This document shows, one piece after another, positions 18,399 through 28,524 of a stretch of DNA of 54,322 nucleotides. Positions within the stretch are counted from its first letter, which is position 1; every line of letters starts with the position of its first letter. The notes below the pieces were generated by a model, which had not been told where the DNA came from, ran no database searches, and worked only from the letters and a program-made list of their open reading frames with translations. Source of the stretch: an uncultured Mediterraneibacter sp. (lineage in GTDB: Bacteria; Bacillota; Clostridia; Lachnospirales; Lachnospiraceae). The stretch spans positions 1 through 54,322 of the forward strand of contig CALWAR010000012.1 in the NCBI GenBank assembly GCA_944375765.1, read 5' to 3'. Position numbers and translations under genes: made by a program.

Positions 18399-18428
18399 AG
18401 AGTCCTGCATGCGCGGGACTCTTATTTT
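18399..18428 (+). terminator. Terminator after the small membrane protein
   Basis: AGAGTCC (18399-18405) pairs with GGACTCT (18416-18422), followed by TATTTT. As with the first repeat copy, the 85-nt element begins within about ten bases of this terminator. Confidence 0.8.
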
Positions 18429-18433
18429 GTATC

Positions 18434-18518
18434 GGCGGCGGGCCAAAGTCCGGGCCTGCCCTAAACCCTGACGGCCGCATACGATCCCGGAATGTGCCGT
18501 CTGGCACTTCCGGTGATT
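18434..18518 (+). repeat. 85-nt structured intergenic element, copy 2 (ispG leader)
   Basis: This is a gap-free relative of 199-283 with 13 differences in 85 positions. Here the first hairpin is GGGC-CT-GCCC and an outer GCGGC/GCCGC pairing is possible. The second hairpin stem is unchanged while its loop reads GTCT instead of TTTT. It ends 32 bases before the ispG start and may be in its 5' leader, although no promoter for ispG was found upstream of it after the terminator. Confidence 0.7.
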
Positions 18519-18550
18519 TAGTAAATTAAGAGGAAAGGTGCATGTGAGAT

Positions 18551-19603
18551 ATGTTCAGAGATCAGACGAAAGAAGTCCGCATCGGCAGCGTCCGCATCGG
18601 CGGAGGGAATCCGGTCGCGATCCAGTCCATGACAAACACGAAGACTGAGGATACAGAGGCCACAGTGGCGCAGATCTTAAGACTTGAGTCTGCCGGGTGC
18701 GATATCGTCCGGTGCGCAGTGCCCACACAGAAGGCGGCGGAGGCGTTAAAAGAGATCAAAAAGCGGATCCATATCCCGCTCGTGGCGGACATCCATTTTG
18801 ACCACCGGCTCGCCATAGCAGCTATAGAAAACGGCGCGGACAAGATCAGGATCAATCCGGGGAATATCGGATCGGAAGATAAGGTGAGAGCGGTCGTCGA
18901 TAAGGCGAAAGAGTACCACGTGCCGATCCGTGTGGGCGTGAACAGCGGTTCACTGGAGAAACCGCTTCTTGAGAAATACGGCGGAGTCACTGCGGAGGGG
19001 ATTGTGGAGAGCGCGCTCGACAAGGTACACATGATCGAGCGGATGGGATATGACAATCTTGTCGTGAGTATCAAGTCTTCCGATGTGATGATGTGTGTGA
19101 AAGCGCATGAACTGATCGCGCGGGAATGTCCGTATCCTCTTCATGTAGGCATCACAGAGTCCGGCACAGTATATTCGGGGAACGTCAAATCTTCTGTGGG
19201 ACTCGGGATCATCCTGTATGAGGGGATAGGAGATACGATCCGCGTGTCGCTGACGGGAGATCCGACAGAGGAGATACGCACCGCGAAACTGATACTTAAG
19301 ACTCTGGGCCTGAAAAAAGGCGGTATCGAAGTAGTATCCTGCCCGACCTGCGGCAGAACCAAGATCGATCTGATCGGACTGGCGAATGAGGTGGAGAAGA
19401 TGGTCGCAGATATCCCGCTTGATATCAGGGTGGCTGTCATGGGCTGCGCAGTCAACGGCCCCGGGGAGGCCAGAGAGGCGGACATAGGCATCGCCGGCGG
19501 GATCGGAGAAGGCCTCCTGATCAAAAAAGGAGAGATTATCAGAAAGGTGAAAGAAGAGGCGCTGCTCGAGACACTGCGTGAGGAACTGCTGAACTGGAAA
19601 TAA
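18551..19603 (+). CDS. ispG: 4-hydroxy-3-methylbut-2-en-1-yl diphosphate synthase (flavodoxin type)
   Basis: This 350-residue iron-sulfur enzyme of the methylerythritol phosphate isoprenoid pathway has the N-terminal TIM-barrel motif [17 protein letters not shown] and [13 protein letters not shown]. The C-terminal cluster cysteines lie in [11 protein letters not shown] and [11 protein letters not shown]. Length fits the bacterial form. AGGAAAGG lies 13 bases upstream of ATG 18551. It runs straight into polC 30 bases later; a protease gene often found between them in relatives is absent. Confidence 0.96.
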   Translation: MFRDQTKEVRIGSVRIGGGNPVAIQSMTNTKTEDTEATVAQILRLESAGCDIVRCAVPTQKAAEALKEIKKRIHIPLVADIHFDHRLAIAAIENGADKIRINPGNIGSEDKVRAVVDKAKEYHVPIRVGVNSGSLEKPLLEKYGGVTAEGIVESALDKVHMIERMGYDNLVVSIKSSDVMMCVKAHELIARECPYPLHVGITESGTVYSGNVKSSVGLGIILYEGIGDTIRVSLTGDPTEEIRTAKLILKTLGLKKGGIEVVSCPTCGRTKIDLIGLANEVEKMVADIPLDIRVAVMGCAVNGPGEAREADIGIAGGIGEGLLIKKGEIIRKVKEEALLETLREELLNWK

Positions 19604-19633
19604 CAGACAGGAAATAGACAGGAGTGTTCGGAT

Positions 19634-22600
19634 TTGGAACAGACGAAAGACAGGAAAGTATTTTTCAATGTATTTCCCACACTGAAAGTGGAAGAGGAGA
19701 TCAAGATCCTCTTTTCTGACGTGGAGGTAAAGAAGATCACGACGAATACGCGGCGTGATTTTCTTCATGTGCATACTCTGAGCCGGCATCTGATCCAGAA
19801 GAGACAGATCAGACTGATGGAGAGCAGGATCAAAGACCAGCTCTTCGGGAACGTTCCGGTGGATGTAAGCATCAGGGAAGAGTATGCCCTTTCCGGGCAG
19901 TACACCCCCGAGGCGCTCATGAACGAATACAGGGACAGCATTCTTTTTGAGCTGAAAGAAAAGAGCGTGCTCGCATCCAGTATGTTCGCGCAGGCGGACG
20001 TCCGCTATGAGGAGGGCGGTATCGTCTGTCTGGAGCTCCTGGACACTATCGTGTCGGAGGGAAGAAAAGAAGAGATACTGAACTATCTGGAACATATCTT
20101 TTCACAGCGTTTTCATATTAAAGCAGATATCCGGGCGAGCTACCGGAAACGTGAGGGAGCCGGGACACGCGAGTATGACGAGCAGAGAGTACAGCAGGAG
20201 ATCAACGCGATCTTTGAGCGCCGTGCAAGACAGCAGGGGGAAAGTCCTGCTCCGTCTGTGTCCGGACAGAAAAAAGAGGCGTCCGGCGGGCATAAGGAAA
20301 GAAAAAGAAAACCATCCGAGAAGAGAGCGCCGGCCGGAGAGAAATCCGGCGGAAAGCATACATACCGCCCGGTTAAGACCGGGGATGATCCAAACCTTAT
20401 ATATGGAAAAAGTTTTGACGACGAACCTGTCTCTCTGGACCAGGTAGTATCCGAGATGGGCGAGATCACCATACACGGGAAGATCATCAGCTTCGATACG
20501 AGGGAGATACGAAACGAAAAGACGATCGTGATATTTGCTGTGACGGACTTTACCGACACGATTTCCGTGAAGATGTTCACGCGCAACGACCAGCTCCCGG
20601 AGATACTGGGAGACTTGAAAAAAGGTGCGTTTGTGAAGATCAAGGGCGTCACAACGATAGATAAATTCGACGGGGAACTGACGATCGGCTCAGTTACCGG
20701 CATCAAAAAGATCGGGGATTTTACTGTCTCGAGAGAGGATTTAAGCCCGGTCAAACGAGTGGAGCTTCACTGCCATACGAAGATGAGCGATATGGACGGC
20801 GTATCCGAGGTCAGGGATATCGTAAAGCGCGCCCATGACTGGGGCCATCCGGCGATCGCCATCACAGACCACGGGGTGGCGCAGGCATTCCCGGACGCCA
20901 ATCACTATATCGAAAGCCTGGACAAGGACGATCCCTTTAAAGTCATCTACGGAGTAGAGGGATATGTGGTAGACGACCTGACTGACATTGCGGTAAACGC
21001 AGGGGACGAGTCACTGGACGATACATATATTGTATTTGACATTGAGACGACGGGATTCAGCTCGATCCGTGACCGGATCATCGAGATCGGGGCAGTGAAA
21101 GTGTCAGACGGGAAAGTCGTGGATCGGTTCAGTACATTCGTAGATCCAAAGCGCCCCATCCCTTTTGAGATCACGAAGCTGACGGGCATCACGGATGAGA
21201 TGGTCATGGGATCTCCGGGGATCGAGAAAGCGCTCCCCCAGTTCCTTGAATTTGCCGGCGACGGAGTGCTTGTTGCGCACAACGCGGGATTCGACGTGGG
21301 ATTTATCGAGCAGAACTGCAGGGAGCTGGGGCTTGGCGGCCACTTTGTCTATGTGGATACTGTGGCGCTTGCAAGAGTGCTCCTGCCCACGCTCTCGAAA
21401 TATAAGCTCAACATTGTTGCGAAAGCGCTGAACATCTCTCTTGAAAACCACCACAGGGCGGTAGACGACGCCGGTGCGACCGCAGAGATATTTATAAAAT
21501 TCACAGAAATGCTGAAAAAAGACAATATCACAACGCTCAGGGAAGTCAACCGCTGCGGGGACCGCAATGTCAACGCGATACGGAAGATGCCGACTCACCA
21601 CATCATCATCCTGGCGAAAAATGATATCGGCAGGTACAATCTGTATCAGCTCATCACGGAGTCTCATCTTACATACTATGCGAGGCGGCCCAGGATACCA
21701 AAAAGTCTCCTGAACGAACACCGCGAAGGCCTTCTGGTGGGAAGCGCCTGCGAGGCGGGCGAGCTGTATCAGGCTGTGCTTGAGAAGCGTTCGGCCCAGC
21801 AGATCGCCCGGCTGGCGGACTTCTACGATTACTATGAGATCCAGCCCCTGGGAAACAACCGGTTTATGATCGAGAGCGACAGAATACCGGACGTCAGTTC
21901 AGAGGAAGATCTTAAAAATATCAACCGGGAGATCGTGGCGCTTGGAGAGAAATTCGGGAAGCCCGTGGTGGCTACGTGCGACGTCCATTTCCTGAATCCC
22001 GACGACGAGGTGTACCGCCGTATCATCATGGCAGGAAAAGGATTCGACGATGCGGACAAACAGGCCCCTCTGTTTCTGCGCACGACGGAAGAGATGCTGG
22101 AGGAGTTCGCTTATCTTGGAGCGGCAAAGGCGCGGGAGGTCATTGTGGATAATCCGGTGAAGATCGCGGGGATGATCGAGAAAATCTCGCCGGTAAATCC
22201 GAACAAGTGCCCGCCTGTCATCGAAAACTCAGATCAGGAACTCAGGGATATCTGCTATCGGAAAGCTCATGAGATGTACGGCGAGGATCTTCCGGTCCAG
22301 GTGTCTGAACGACTGGAGAAAGAGCTGAACTCGATCATATCCAACGGATATGCCGTCATGTATATCATCGCCCAGAAACTTGTGTGGAAGTCCAATGCGG
22401 ACGGATATCTGGTAGGTTCCCGCGGCTCTGTGGGATCGTCTTTTGTGGCTACCATGGCGGGGATCACGGAGGTGAACCCCTTAAGCCCGCACTACTATTG
22501 TAAAAACTGCCACTACAGTGATTTTGAGTCCGACGAGGTAAGGGCATATGCGGGCGGATGCGGATTCGACATGCCGGACAGGGCGTGTCCTGTGTGCGGG

Positions 22601-24139
22601 GAGCCGCTTGTAAAAGCAGGGTTCGACATTCCATTCGAGACATTCCTCGGATTCAAGGGAGACAAAGAGCCGGATATCGATCTGAACTTCTCGGGAGATT
22701 ATCAGGCAAAGGCCCATAAATATACCGAAGTCCTCTTTGGGGAGGGGCACACGTTCAAGGCCGGGACGATCGGAACGCTCGCAGATAAAACAGCCTACGG
22801 GTTCGTGAAAAACTATTATGAAGAGCGGGAGCAGAGAAAGCGCCGGTGCGAGATCGAGCGGATCACAGAGGGGTGCACCGGGATCAGGAGGAGCACCGGG
22901 CAGCATCCGGGCGGTATCGTCGTGCTGCCGCACGGACACGACATCAACGAGTTCACGCCGGTACAGCACCCGGCAAACGATATGGACTGCGGTATCATAA
23001 CGACACATTTTGACTACCACTCCATCGACCACAATCTGTTAAAACTGGATATACTCGGACACGACGATCCGACGATGATCCGTACGCTTGAGGACTATAT
23101 CACCTCCGACGCCATGGAGAATGAGTACAATGAAGACAATCCGTTTATCGCTACCAGGATCCCGCTGGACGACGAAAAAGTGATCGAACTGTTTCACGGG
23201 ACGGAAGTGCTCGGTATCAAACCGGAGGACATTGACGGCTGCAGGCTTGGATGTCTGGGTATCCCGGAGTTCGGGACAGACTTTGTCATACAGATGGTAG
23301 AGGATACAAAACCGCAGACACTGTCTGATCTGATCCGTATCTCCGGACTGTCCCACGGAACCAACGTGTGGCTGGGAAACGCCCAGGAACTGGTGAAGTC
23401 GGGAAAGGCGACGATCTCCACCGCCATATGTACCCGCGACGATATTATGATCTATCTGATCAATAAAGGGGTGGAGAGCGCTCTCGCATTTACGATCATG
23501 GAGAGCGTGCGAAAGGGAAAAGGGCTCAAACCCGAATGGGAAGAAGCGATGAAAGCACAGGGGGTGCCGGACTGGTATATCTGGTCGTGCAAAAAGATCA
23601 GCTATATGTTTCCAAAAGCGCACGCCGCAGCCTATGTCATGATGGCTTACCGGATCGCTTACTGCAAGATCAATTATCCGCTCGCCTACTATGCGGCTTA
23701 TTTCGGCATCCGCGCCGACGCGTTCTCCTATGAGATTATGTGTCAGGGCAGGGACAAGCTGGAGTATTATATGAAAGACTACAAGAAGAGGAGCGATTCT
23801 CTCAGCAAGAAAGAACAGGACGTCATGAAAGACATGAAGATCTTACAGGAAATGTATGCGAGAGGATTCGAGTTCATGCCGATCGATATCTATCGGGCGA
23901 AAGCGAAGATGTTCCAGATCATCGACGGGAAACTTATGCCGTCGCTTGCCAGTATCGAGGGGATGGGGGATAAAGCGGCGGAAGCGGTGGAAGAGGCTTC
24001 CAGGGATGGAACATATCTGTCTCTCGATGACTTCCGCCAGAGGACGAAAGTCAGCAAGACAGTCATCGATCTGATGCAGGAACTCGGGCTTTTCGGCGAC
24101 CTGCCCCAGAGCAACCAGTTGTCGCTGTTCGACCTTTGA
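19634..24139 (+). CDS. polC: DNA polymerase III alpha subunit, Gram-positive PolC type
   Basis: This 1501-residue replicative polymerase has, in order, an N-terminal domain (1-220) with a Lys/Arg-rich linker near 210-240, an OB fold (about 270-350), a PHP domain starting VELHCHTKMSDMDG near 376, and a DEDDh proofreading exonuclease inserted in PHP (VFDIETTGFSS near 465). A zinc-type cluster CKNCHYSDF...CPVCGEP near 955-990 and the catalytic palm (DKEPDIDLNFSGDYQ near 1015) follow. The start is TTG 19634, after AGGAG; the next ATG would remove conserved sequence. Confidence 0.97.
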   Translation: MEQTKDRKVFFNVFPTLKVEEEIKILFSDVEVKKITTNTRRDFLHVHTLSRHLIQKRQIRLMESRIKDQLFGNVPVDVSIREEYALSGQYTPEALMNEYRDSILFELKEKSVLASSMFAQADVRYEEGGIVCLELLDTIVSEGRKEEILNYLEHIFSQRFHIKADIRASYRKREGAGTREYDEQRVQQEINAIFERRARQQGESPAPSVSGQKKEASGGHKERKRKPSEKRAPAGEKSGGKHTYRPVKTGDDPNLIYGKSFDDEPVSLDQVVSEMGEITIHGKIISFDTREIRNEKTIVIFAVTDFTDTISVKMFTRNDQLPEILGDLKKGAFVKIKGVTTIDKFDGELTIGSVTGIKKIGDFTVSREDLSPVKRVELHCHTKMSDMDGVSEVRDIVKRAHDWGHPAIAITDHGVAQAFPDANHYIESLDKDDPFKVIYGVEGYVVDDLTDIAVNAGDESLDDTYIVFDIETTGFSSIRDRIIEIGAVKVSDGKVVDRFSTFVDPKRPIPFEITKLTGITDEMVMGSPGIEKALPQFLEFAGDGVLVAHNAGFDVGFIEQNCRELGLGGHFVYVDTVALARVLLPTLSKYKLNIVAKALNISLENHHRAVDDAGATAEIFIKFTEMLKKDNITTLREVNRCGDRNVNAIRKMPTHHIIILAKNDIGRYNLYQLITESHLTYYARRPRIPKSLLNEHREGLLVGSACEAGELYQAVLEKRSAQQIARLADFYDYYEIQPLGNNRFMIESDRIPDVSSEEDLKNINREIVALGEKFGKPVVATCDVHFLNPDDEVYRRIIMAGKGFDDADKQAPLFLRTTEEMLEEFAYLGAAKAREVIVDNPVKIAGMIEKISPVNPNKCPPVIENSDQELRDICYRKAHEMYGEDLPVQVSERLEKELNSIISNGYAVMYIIAQKLVWKSNADGYLVGSRGSVGSSFVATMAGITEVNPLSPHYYCKNCHYSDFESDEVRAYAGGCGFDMPDRACPVCGEPLVKAGFDIPFETFLGFKGDKEPDIDLNFSGDYQAKAHKYTEVLFGEGHTFKAGTIGTLADKTAYGFVKNYYEEREQRKRRCEIERITEGCTGIRRSTGQHPGGIVVLPHGHDINEFTPVQHPANDMDCGIITTHFDYHSIDHNLLKLDILGHDDPTMIRTLEDYITSDAMENEYNEDNPFIATRIPLDDEKVIELFHGTEVLGIKPEDIDGCRLGCLGIPEFGTDFVIQMVEDTKPQTLSDLIRISGLSHGTNVWLGNAQELVKSGKATISTAICTRDDIMIYLINKGVESALAFTIMESVRKGKGLKPEWEEAMKAQGVPDWYIWSCKKISYMFPKAHAAAYVMMAYRIAYCKINYPLAYYAAYFGIRADAFSYEIMCQGRDKLEYYMKDYKKRSDSLSKKEQDVMKDMKILQEMYARGFEFMPIDIYRAKAKMFQIIDGKLMPSLASIEGMGDKAAEAVEEASRDGTYLSLDDFRQRTKVSKTVIDLMQELGLFGDLPQSNQLSLFDL

Positions 24140-24217
24140 TACATGAACAATCTTGTTGCTGCCGGTATAACTTATATGCAATCATCCGATTAGCCCAAAG
24201 GTAGATAATTATTCTAA

Positions 24218-24247
24218 TTGACATTAGCATAAATAATCGGTTATAAT
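24218..24247 (+). promoter_or_regulatory. Promoter of the polysaccharide locus
   Basis: TTGACA (24218-24223), an 18-base spacer and TATAAT (24242-24247) stand 93 bases before the first glycosyltransferase. CCGATTA (24186-24192) and TAATCGG (24234-24240) form an inverted repeat around the -35 box, a possible operator. No terminator was recognised for polC in this 200-base gap. Confidence 0.78.
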
Positions 24248-24339
24248 TATCCTCGCAATGACTAGGGCATTAAAACTAACTGAGGGGATGACTGAGATTG
24301 TTAAGTGTGGATATACAATAGATCAGTTCGGCTTATACA

Positions 24340-25542
24340 ATGGATAAACAGATATTGATTTTGACAACGACCAGGGATTTCCTTGGGAAGTTTGAAACAG
24401 GAAATGTAAAAATACTCAAAGAGATGGGTTATTCGGTTCACTATGCCGCCAATATGGAAGATCAGAGGGACCTGTTCTATGAAAAAGATATGGAAGAGCT
24501 GGGGATATACGTCCACCACATTGACATTGAAAGATCCCCGTATATGGTCAGGAATAATAAGAGAGCGTTTCATCAGCTGACGGAGATTGTCAGGAAATAC
24601 AGGATCAGTGTTGTGCACTGCCATACTCCGGTCGGGGGCGTTCTCGGCAGACTGCTGGGAAGATATTTTGCAGGAGACGGAGTTAAGATCATTTATACGG
24701 CGCATGGTTTCCATTTTTACAAAGGCGCTCCGCTGATCAACAATTCCGTCTATTATTGCGCGGAAAGACTGCTTGCGCATTACACGGATATTCTCGTCGT
24801 CATCAACGAAGAGGATTATACAAGCGCAACAAGGTTCAGGCTGAGGAAAGGCGGCAGGGTATACCGGGTGCCGGGCGTGGGACTTGATACAGACAGATAT
24901 CACATCTTTACCGATGAGGAACGCCTGAGAGGGAGAAAAGCGCTCGGTATAAAAGAGGATCAGTTGTTCATCGTTTCCCTGGGGGAGATCAACGAAAATA
25001 AAAATCAGATCGCCGTCCTCAGGGCGCTGGCCTTTATGCGGGAAAGCGGGCAGGATATCTCCGGCGTGGTCTATGGGATATGCGGAGACGGCTTTTTCAG
25101 AGAGTATATAGAAAAGCAGATCAGGAACATGAGACTGGAAGATCAGGCAAAGGTATTTGGCTACCGCAGAGATGTACAGGAGATCCTCGGCTGTGCGGAC
25201 GCGTCTGTGTTTCCCTCAAAAAGAGAAGGGCTTGGGATGGCGGCGCTGGAATCACTGGCAATGGGAGTTCCGGTCATCGCCTCCGACAACCGGGGGACCA
25301 GGGAGTACATGAAAGACGGACAGAACGGGTATGTATGCGGAGCACAGGATATAAAAGGATTTGCCGGAGGGATCAATAAGATCTGGTTCATGAACGAAGA
25401 TGAAAAGAAGAAAATGAAAGTCAGATGCAGAGAGACGGCAGAACGTTTTGAAAAGCGATATACGGAGAAGATCATGCGTGAAGTGTACATAACGGCAGAT
25501 AAAATGGCGGTGGAGGCAAAGCGGCATGGAAAGACAGGTTAA
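24340..25542 (+). CDS. Glycosyltransferase family 4 protein
   Basis: This 400-residue retaining GT-B enzyme resembles EpsD/CapM-type transferases. The N-lobe carries VVHCHTPVGGVLGRLLGR and IYTAHGFHFYKGAP. The C-lobe has the donor motif PSKREGLGMAALESLAMGVP near 290. It probably adds a sugar to a lipid-linked intermediate on the inner membrane face; donor and acceptor are unknown. It is first in the locus and overlaps the next gene by 17 bases. No clear ribosome site was seen before ATG 24340. Confidence 0.92.
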   Translation: MDKQILILTTTRDFLGKFETGNVKILKEMGYSVHYAANMEDQRDLFYEKDMEELGIYVHHIDIERSPYMVRNNKRAFHQLTEIVRKYRISVVHCHTPVGGVLGRLLGRYFAGDGVKIIYTAHGFHFYKGAPLINNSVYYCAERLLAHYTDILVVINEEDYTSATRFRLRKGGRVYRVPGVGLDTDRYHIFTDEERLRGRKALGIKEDQLFIVSLGEINENKNQIAVLRALAFMRESGQDISGVVYGICGDGFFREYIEKQIRNMRLEDQAKVFGYRRDVQEILGCADASVFPSKREGLGMAALESLAMGVPVIASDNRGTREYMKDGQNGYVCGAQDIKGFAGGINKIWFMNEDEKKKMKVRCRETAERFEKRYTEKIMREVYITADKMAVEAKRHGKTG

Positions 25543-26416
25543 GATCAGTGTGATCATGGGAGTATATAATCCTGTGAGAGAACGGCTCATAAGAGCGGTA
25601 GAGTCTGTGATCGGGCAGACGATGACAGAGTGGGAGATGCTTATCTGTGACGACGGCTCGGATCTTCCGGGGCGGGAGATCATCCGGGAGACGGCAGACA
25701 TGGACGGGCGGATACGCTGTATAGAAAATGATAAAAACATGGGCCTGGCATACGCCCTTAACCAGTGCCTGAAACATTCAAAAGGAAAGTATATCGCAAG
25801 GCTGGACGACGACGATGAGTCAATGCCGGACCGGTTCCGGAGGCAGTATGAATTCCTGGAAACACATCCCGAATACGGGTGGACCGGATCCGGCGCACAG
25901 CTTTTTGACGATAATGGAGTGTGGGGCAGCCGCAGCATGCCGGAAACGCCGGACAGGGAAGATTTTCTGAAGTCATCGCCCTATATCCATCCGTCCGTTA
26001 TGTTCCGGCGTGAAGTCCTGGGAAAAAGCCGGGGATATCTGCCAATGGAAATTACGAGACGGTGTGAGGACTATGAGCTGTTCATGCGCCTCCATATGAT
26101 GGGATACAAAGGATATAACATGCGGGAAAACCTGATCCGCTACCGGGAGGATGAAAATGCCTACCGAAAACGGACTCTTCACTTCCGCATGAACGAGATG
26201 AAGATAAGATACAGAGGATTCCAGAGAATGAAAATCCTAAGACCGGCGACGGCGATGTGCGTACTGCGCCCTCTGGCGGGGGCAGTCGTCCCGGTGACGA
26301 TACTAAAGCATATGAAAAAGCGGGAAAAAGGAGTCAGCACAGAGCAATATGGGGGAAACAGAGAAAGAGTGGACAGAGGATTACAGAAGATCCAGGCAGA
26401 ACGGGGCAGAAGTTAG
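25526..26416 (+). CDS. Glycosyltransferase family 2 protein
   Basis: This 296-residue GT-A enzyme has N-terminal ISVIMGVYN, then LICDDGSD and the metal-binding motif ARLDDDDESMPDRF near 92. The acceptor region includes YIHPSVMFRR and RCEDYELFMRL. GGAGG precedes ATG 25526. The Arg/Lys-rich C-terminal tail overlaps the next gene by 68 bases in another frame, which is unusually long. Confidence 0.92.
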   Translation: MERQVKISVIMGVYNPVRERLIRAVESVIGQTMTEWEMLICDDGSDLPGREIIRETADMDGRIRCIENDKNMGLAYALNQCLKHSKGKYIARLDDDDESMPDRFRRQYEFLETHPEYGWTGSGAQLFDDNGVWGSRSMPETPDREDFLKSSPYIHPSVMFRREVLGKSRGYLPMEITRRCEDYELFMRLHMMGYKGYNMRENLIRYREDENAYRKRTLHFRMNEMKIRYRGFQRMKILRPATAMCVLRPLAGAVVPVTILKHMKKREKGVSTEQYGGNRERVDRGLQKIQAERGRS

Positions 26417-27755
26417 GGATTCAACGGACTTTGAAGAAAAACACAATACAGAGAGCAGAGTATATGAGAGCACGGGGAACTGTGTGCTTGGGCCTGCTCT
26501 GAACAGTTTCGTTACATGGGTGCTGGAAAGCGCCATGAAGACCGGCAAGAAACGGCTCTACTTCCTGGCCCGGGACGGATACCTTATGTACCACGCCGCA
26601 AAAATATATGTGGAGAGGCTGTCCCTGCCCATTGATTGCAGATATGTGAGCTGTTCGCGGTATTCGCTCCGCCTGCCACTGTTCCATCTCGACCTTGATG
26701 AAGCTATGGAATATATATGCAGAGGAGGCATCGGCGTCAGTCTGAAGAGAATCATGAACCGGGCCGGACTTGAAGAAAAAGATCAGGAAAAAGTGCTGGA
26801 TGAGACAGGAGAGACAGGGCGGGAAAATGAAGAGATCCCCTACTGCGAACTGAAACAAGTAAAAGAAAAGCTGAAAAACTCCCGCTGCTTTGTGGAAGCG
26901 CTGAACTGGTATTCAAAAGAAGCGATACCGACAGCTACAGGATACCTCGCCCAGTCCGGATTTCTGGACGGGACGCCGGACGCTCTGGTAGACAGCGGAT
27001 GGACAGGCTCTATGCAGAAATCGATGAAACGTCTTCTTGAGTATATGGGACGCACGGAGCCTTTAGAGGGGTATTACTGGGGACTTTACGAACTGCCCCG
27101 GGGAGTCAGGCGGGAGGAGTACCACTGTTATTACTTCAGTCCGGAGGGACAGCTCCGTGAAAAAGTCTACTTTAACAACAATCTGTTTGAAACCGTTTTC
27201 AGCGCCCCTCACGGCATGACGATGGGCTACCGGAAAGCAGGTGAAAGGTACGAGCCCGTGTACGCGCCTGTATCTGAAGAACGGGTGCGCCAGATGAAGA
27301 AGCTGGAAGACGTGCTGCTAAAGTATATCGTCCGGGCGGCGGAAATGACGGCGGACACTGAAAACGGCCTGACAGGAAAAGAAGACTGCCGCGACGAGAG
27401 AAAAGCGGTCGGAAAACTTCTGAGGATGTTCATGACAGAGCCGACAAAAGAAGAGGCGGACGTCTACGGCAGCATGGCTTTCTGCGACGACGTACTGGAG
27501 TACGGCGGGCGACGGCTCGCAGAAGTGATGGATGAGCAGGAACTAAAGAGCAACCATGTCATAAACAAGATTCTTGTTATGACGGGATTTCGCAGGCAGA
27601 CAGTGAAAGAAAGCGCCTGGTATGAGGGGAGCGCCGTGCGTTCTTCGGAAAAGCCGGGAGTTCATCTGTTCCAGTACAGACTGTATAAATACCTGCTTTG
27701 CATAAGGCAGATGTATATGTGGAGAAAAGATAATGTCCAGAACCGACAAGGATAA
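26349..27755 (+). CDS. LARDG-motif protein related to the C-terminal half of COG5610-type HAD proteins
   Basis: The 468-residue protein has KRLYFLARDGYLMYHAAKIY near residue 70, SCSRYSLRLPL near 103 and ALVDSGWTGSMQKS near 215. Those three motifs recur in the same order in the second half of the protein at 29582-31615, so the two share a domain. This copy lacks the HAD phosphatase domain. The domain is common in capsule and teichoic-type loci, but no reaction is established to my knowledge. The start at 26349 has only a distant AAAAGGAG; the first ~45 residues are charged and poorly conserved in appearance, so the start may lie later. Confidence 0.7.
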   Translation: MGETEKEWTEDYRRSRQNGAEVRDSTDFEEKHNTESRVYESTGNCVLGPALNSFVTWVLESAMKTGKKRLYFLARDGYLMYHAAKIYVERLSLPIDCRYVSCSRYSLRLPLFHLDLDEAMEYICRGGIGVSLKRIMNRAGLEEKDQEKVLDETGETGRENEEIPYCELKQVKEKLKNSRCFVEALNWYSKEAIPTATGYLAQSGFLDGTPDALVDSGWTGSMQKSMKRLLEYMGRTEPLEGYYWGLYELPRGVRREEYHCYYFSPEGQLREKVYFNNNLFETVFSAPHGMTMGYRKAGERYEPVYAPVSEERVRQMKKLEDVLLKYIVRAAEMTADTENGLTGKEDCRDERKAVGKLLRMFMTEPTKEEADVYGSMAFCDDVLEYGGRRLAEVMDEQELKSNHVINKILVMTGFRRQTVKESAWYEGSAVRSSEKPGVHLFQYRLYKYLLCIRQMYMWRKDNVQNRQG

Positions 27756-28509
27756 AAGACAATATATTTTTGTGATCCGGGAGCTTACTGCGCGGGAGAT
27801 CAAGAGGAAATACTCCAGATCCTATCTCGGGATCCTGTGGAGCGTGCTGAACCCGCTGCTCTCTATGGGCGTACTTTCCCTGATCTTCTCCCAACTGTTC
27901 AGCCGGTCGATCGAAAACTTTCCGATCTATTATCTGACAGGGTATATTCTCTGGCAGTTGTTTACCGGAGCGACAAACTCCGCAATGACAGCTCTTGTTG
28001 ACAATAAGACGATGCTGATCAAAGTAAAACTTCCCATGGAGATCTTCGTCCTGGCAAGAGTGTATACCGAGCTTGTAAATCTCGGCTATTCTCTGGTGGC
28101 GTATGCAGTGATGCTGGCAGTATTTCGTGTCGTGCCCGGCTGGACGATCGTGCTGTCACCGGTGATCATACTGCTGATGCTTATTTTTGCGCTTGGCGTC
28201 TCGTTCATCCTGTCATCGGCGTATGTGTTCTTTGGAGATGTGAAGCATCTGTACTCGGTTCTTCTGACCTTATGGATGTACTGCTCGGCTATCTTCTATC
28301 CGGCCGATCAGCTCGGGGGCATTATCCGGAGTGTGATAGAGATCAATCCGATCTATAACTATATCGACGCTCTCAGGAATGTCGTCATGTACGGAACAAT
28401 ACCTCCCGGCTGGGAGATCGTGCGCATGGTCGTCTGGGCGGCCGCTGTATATGCAGCGGGGTATTACATCTTCCGCAGGAATAAAAACAAGGTCATGCAG
28501 AAGATATAG
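27733..28509 (+). CDS. ABC-2 type polysaccharide export permease (Wzm/TagG-like)
   Basis: This 258-residue membrane subunit has six hydrophobic segments, an N-terminal amphipathic stretch with TAREIKRKYSRSYLGILWSV, and the family motif SAIFYPADQLGG before the last helices. It would move a lipid-linked polysaccharide across the membrane with the ATPase encoded 15 bases downstream. It overlaps the previous gene by 23 bases. The presence of an exporter and the lack of Wzx or Wzy in the window point to ABC-dependent export. Confidence 0.93.
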   Translation: MSRTDKDKRQYIFVIRELTAREIKRKYSRSYLGILWSVLNPLLSMGVLSLIFSQLFSRSIENFPIYYLTGYILWQLFTGATNSAMTALVDNKTMLIKVKLPMEIFVLARVYTELVNLGYSLVAYAVMLAVFRVVPGWTIVLSPVIILLMLIFALGVSFILSSAYVFFGDVKHLYSVLLTLWMYCSAIFYPADQLGGIIRSVIEINPIYNYIDALRNVVMYGTIPPGWEIVRMVVWAAAVYAAGYYIFRRNKNKVMQKI

Positions 28510-28524
28510 AGGGGAGAATCCAAA

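Noticed and set aside
18950-20095. 381-codon open frame on the minus strand
   Set aside because: It lies antisense across ispG and polC, both of which are certain, and its product has no recognisable motif; it reflects codon bias of the sense strand.
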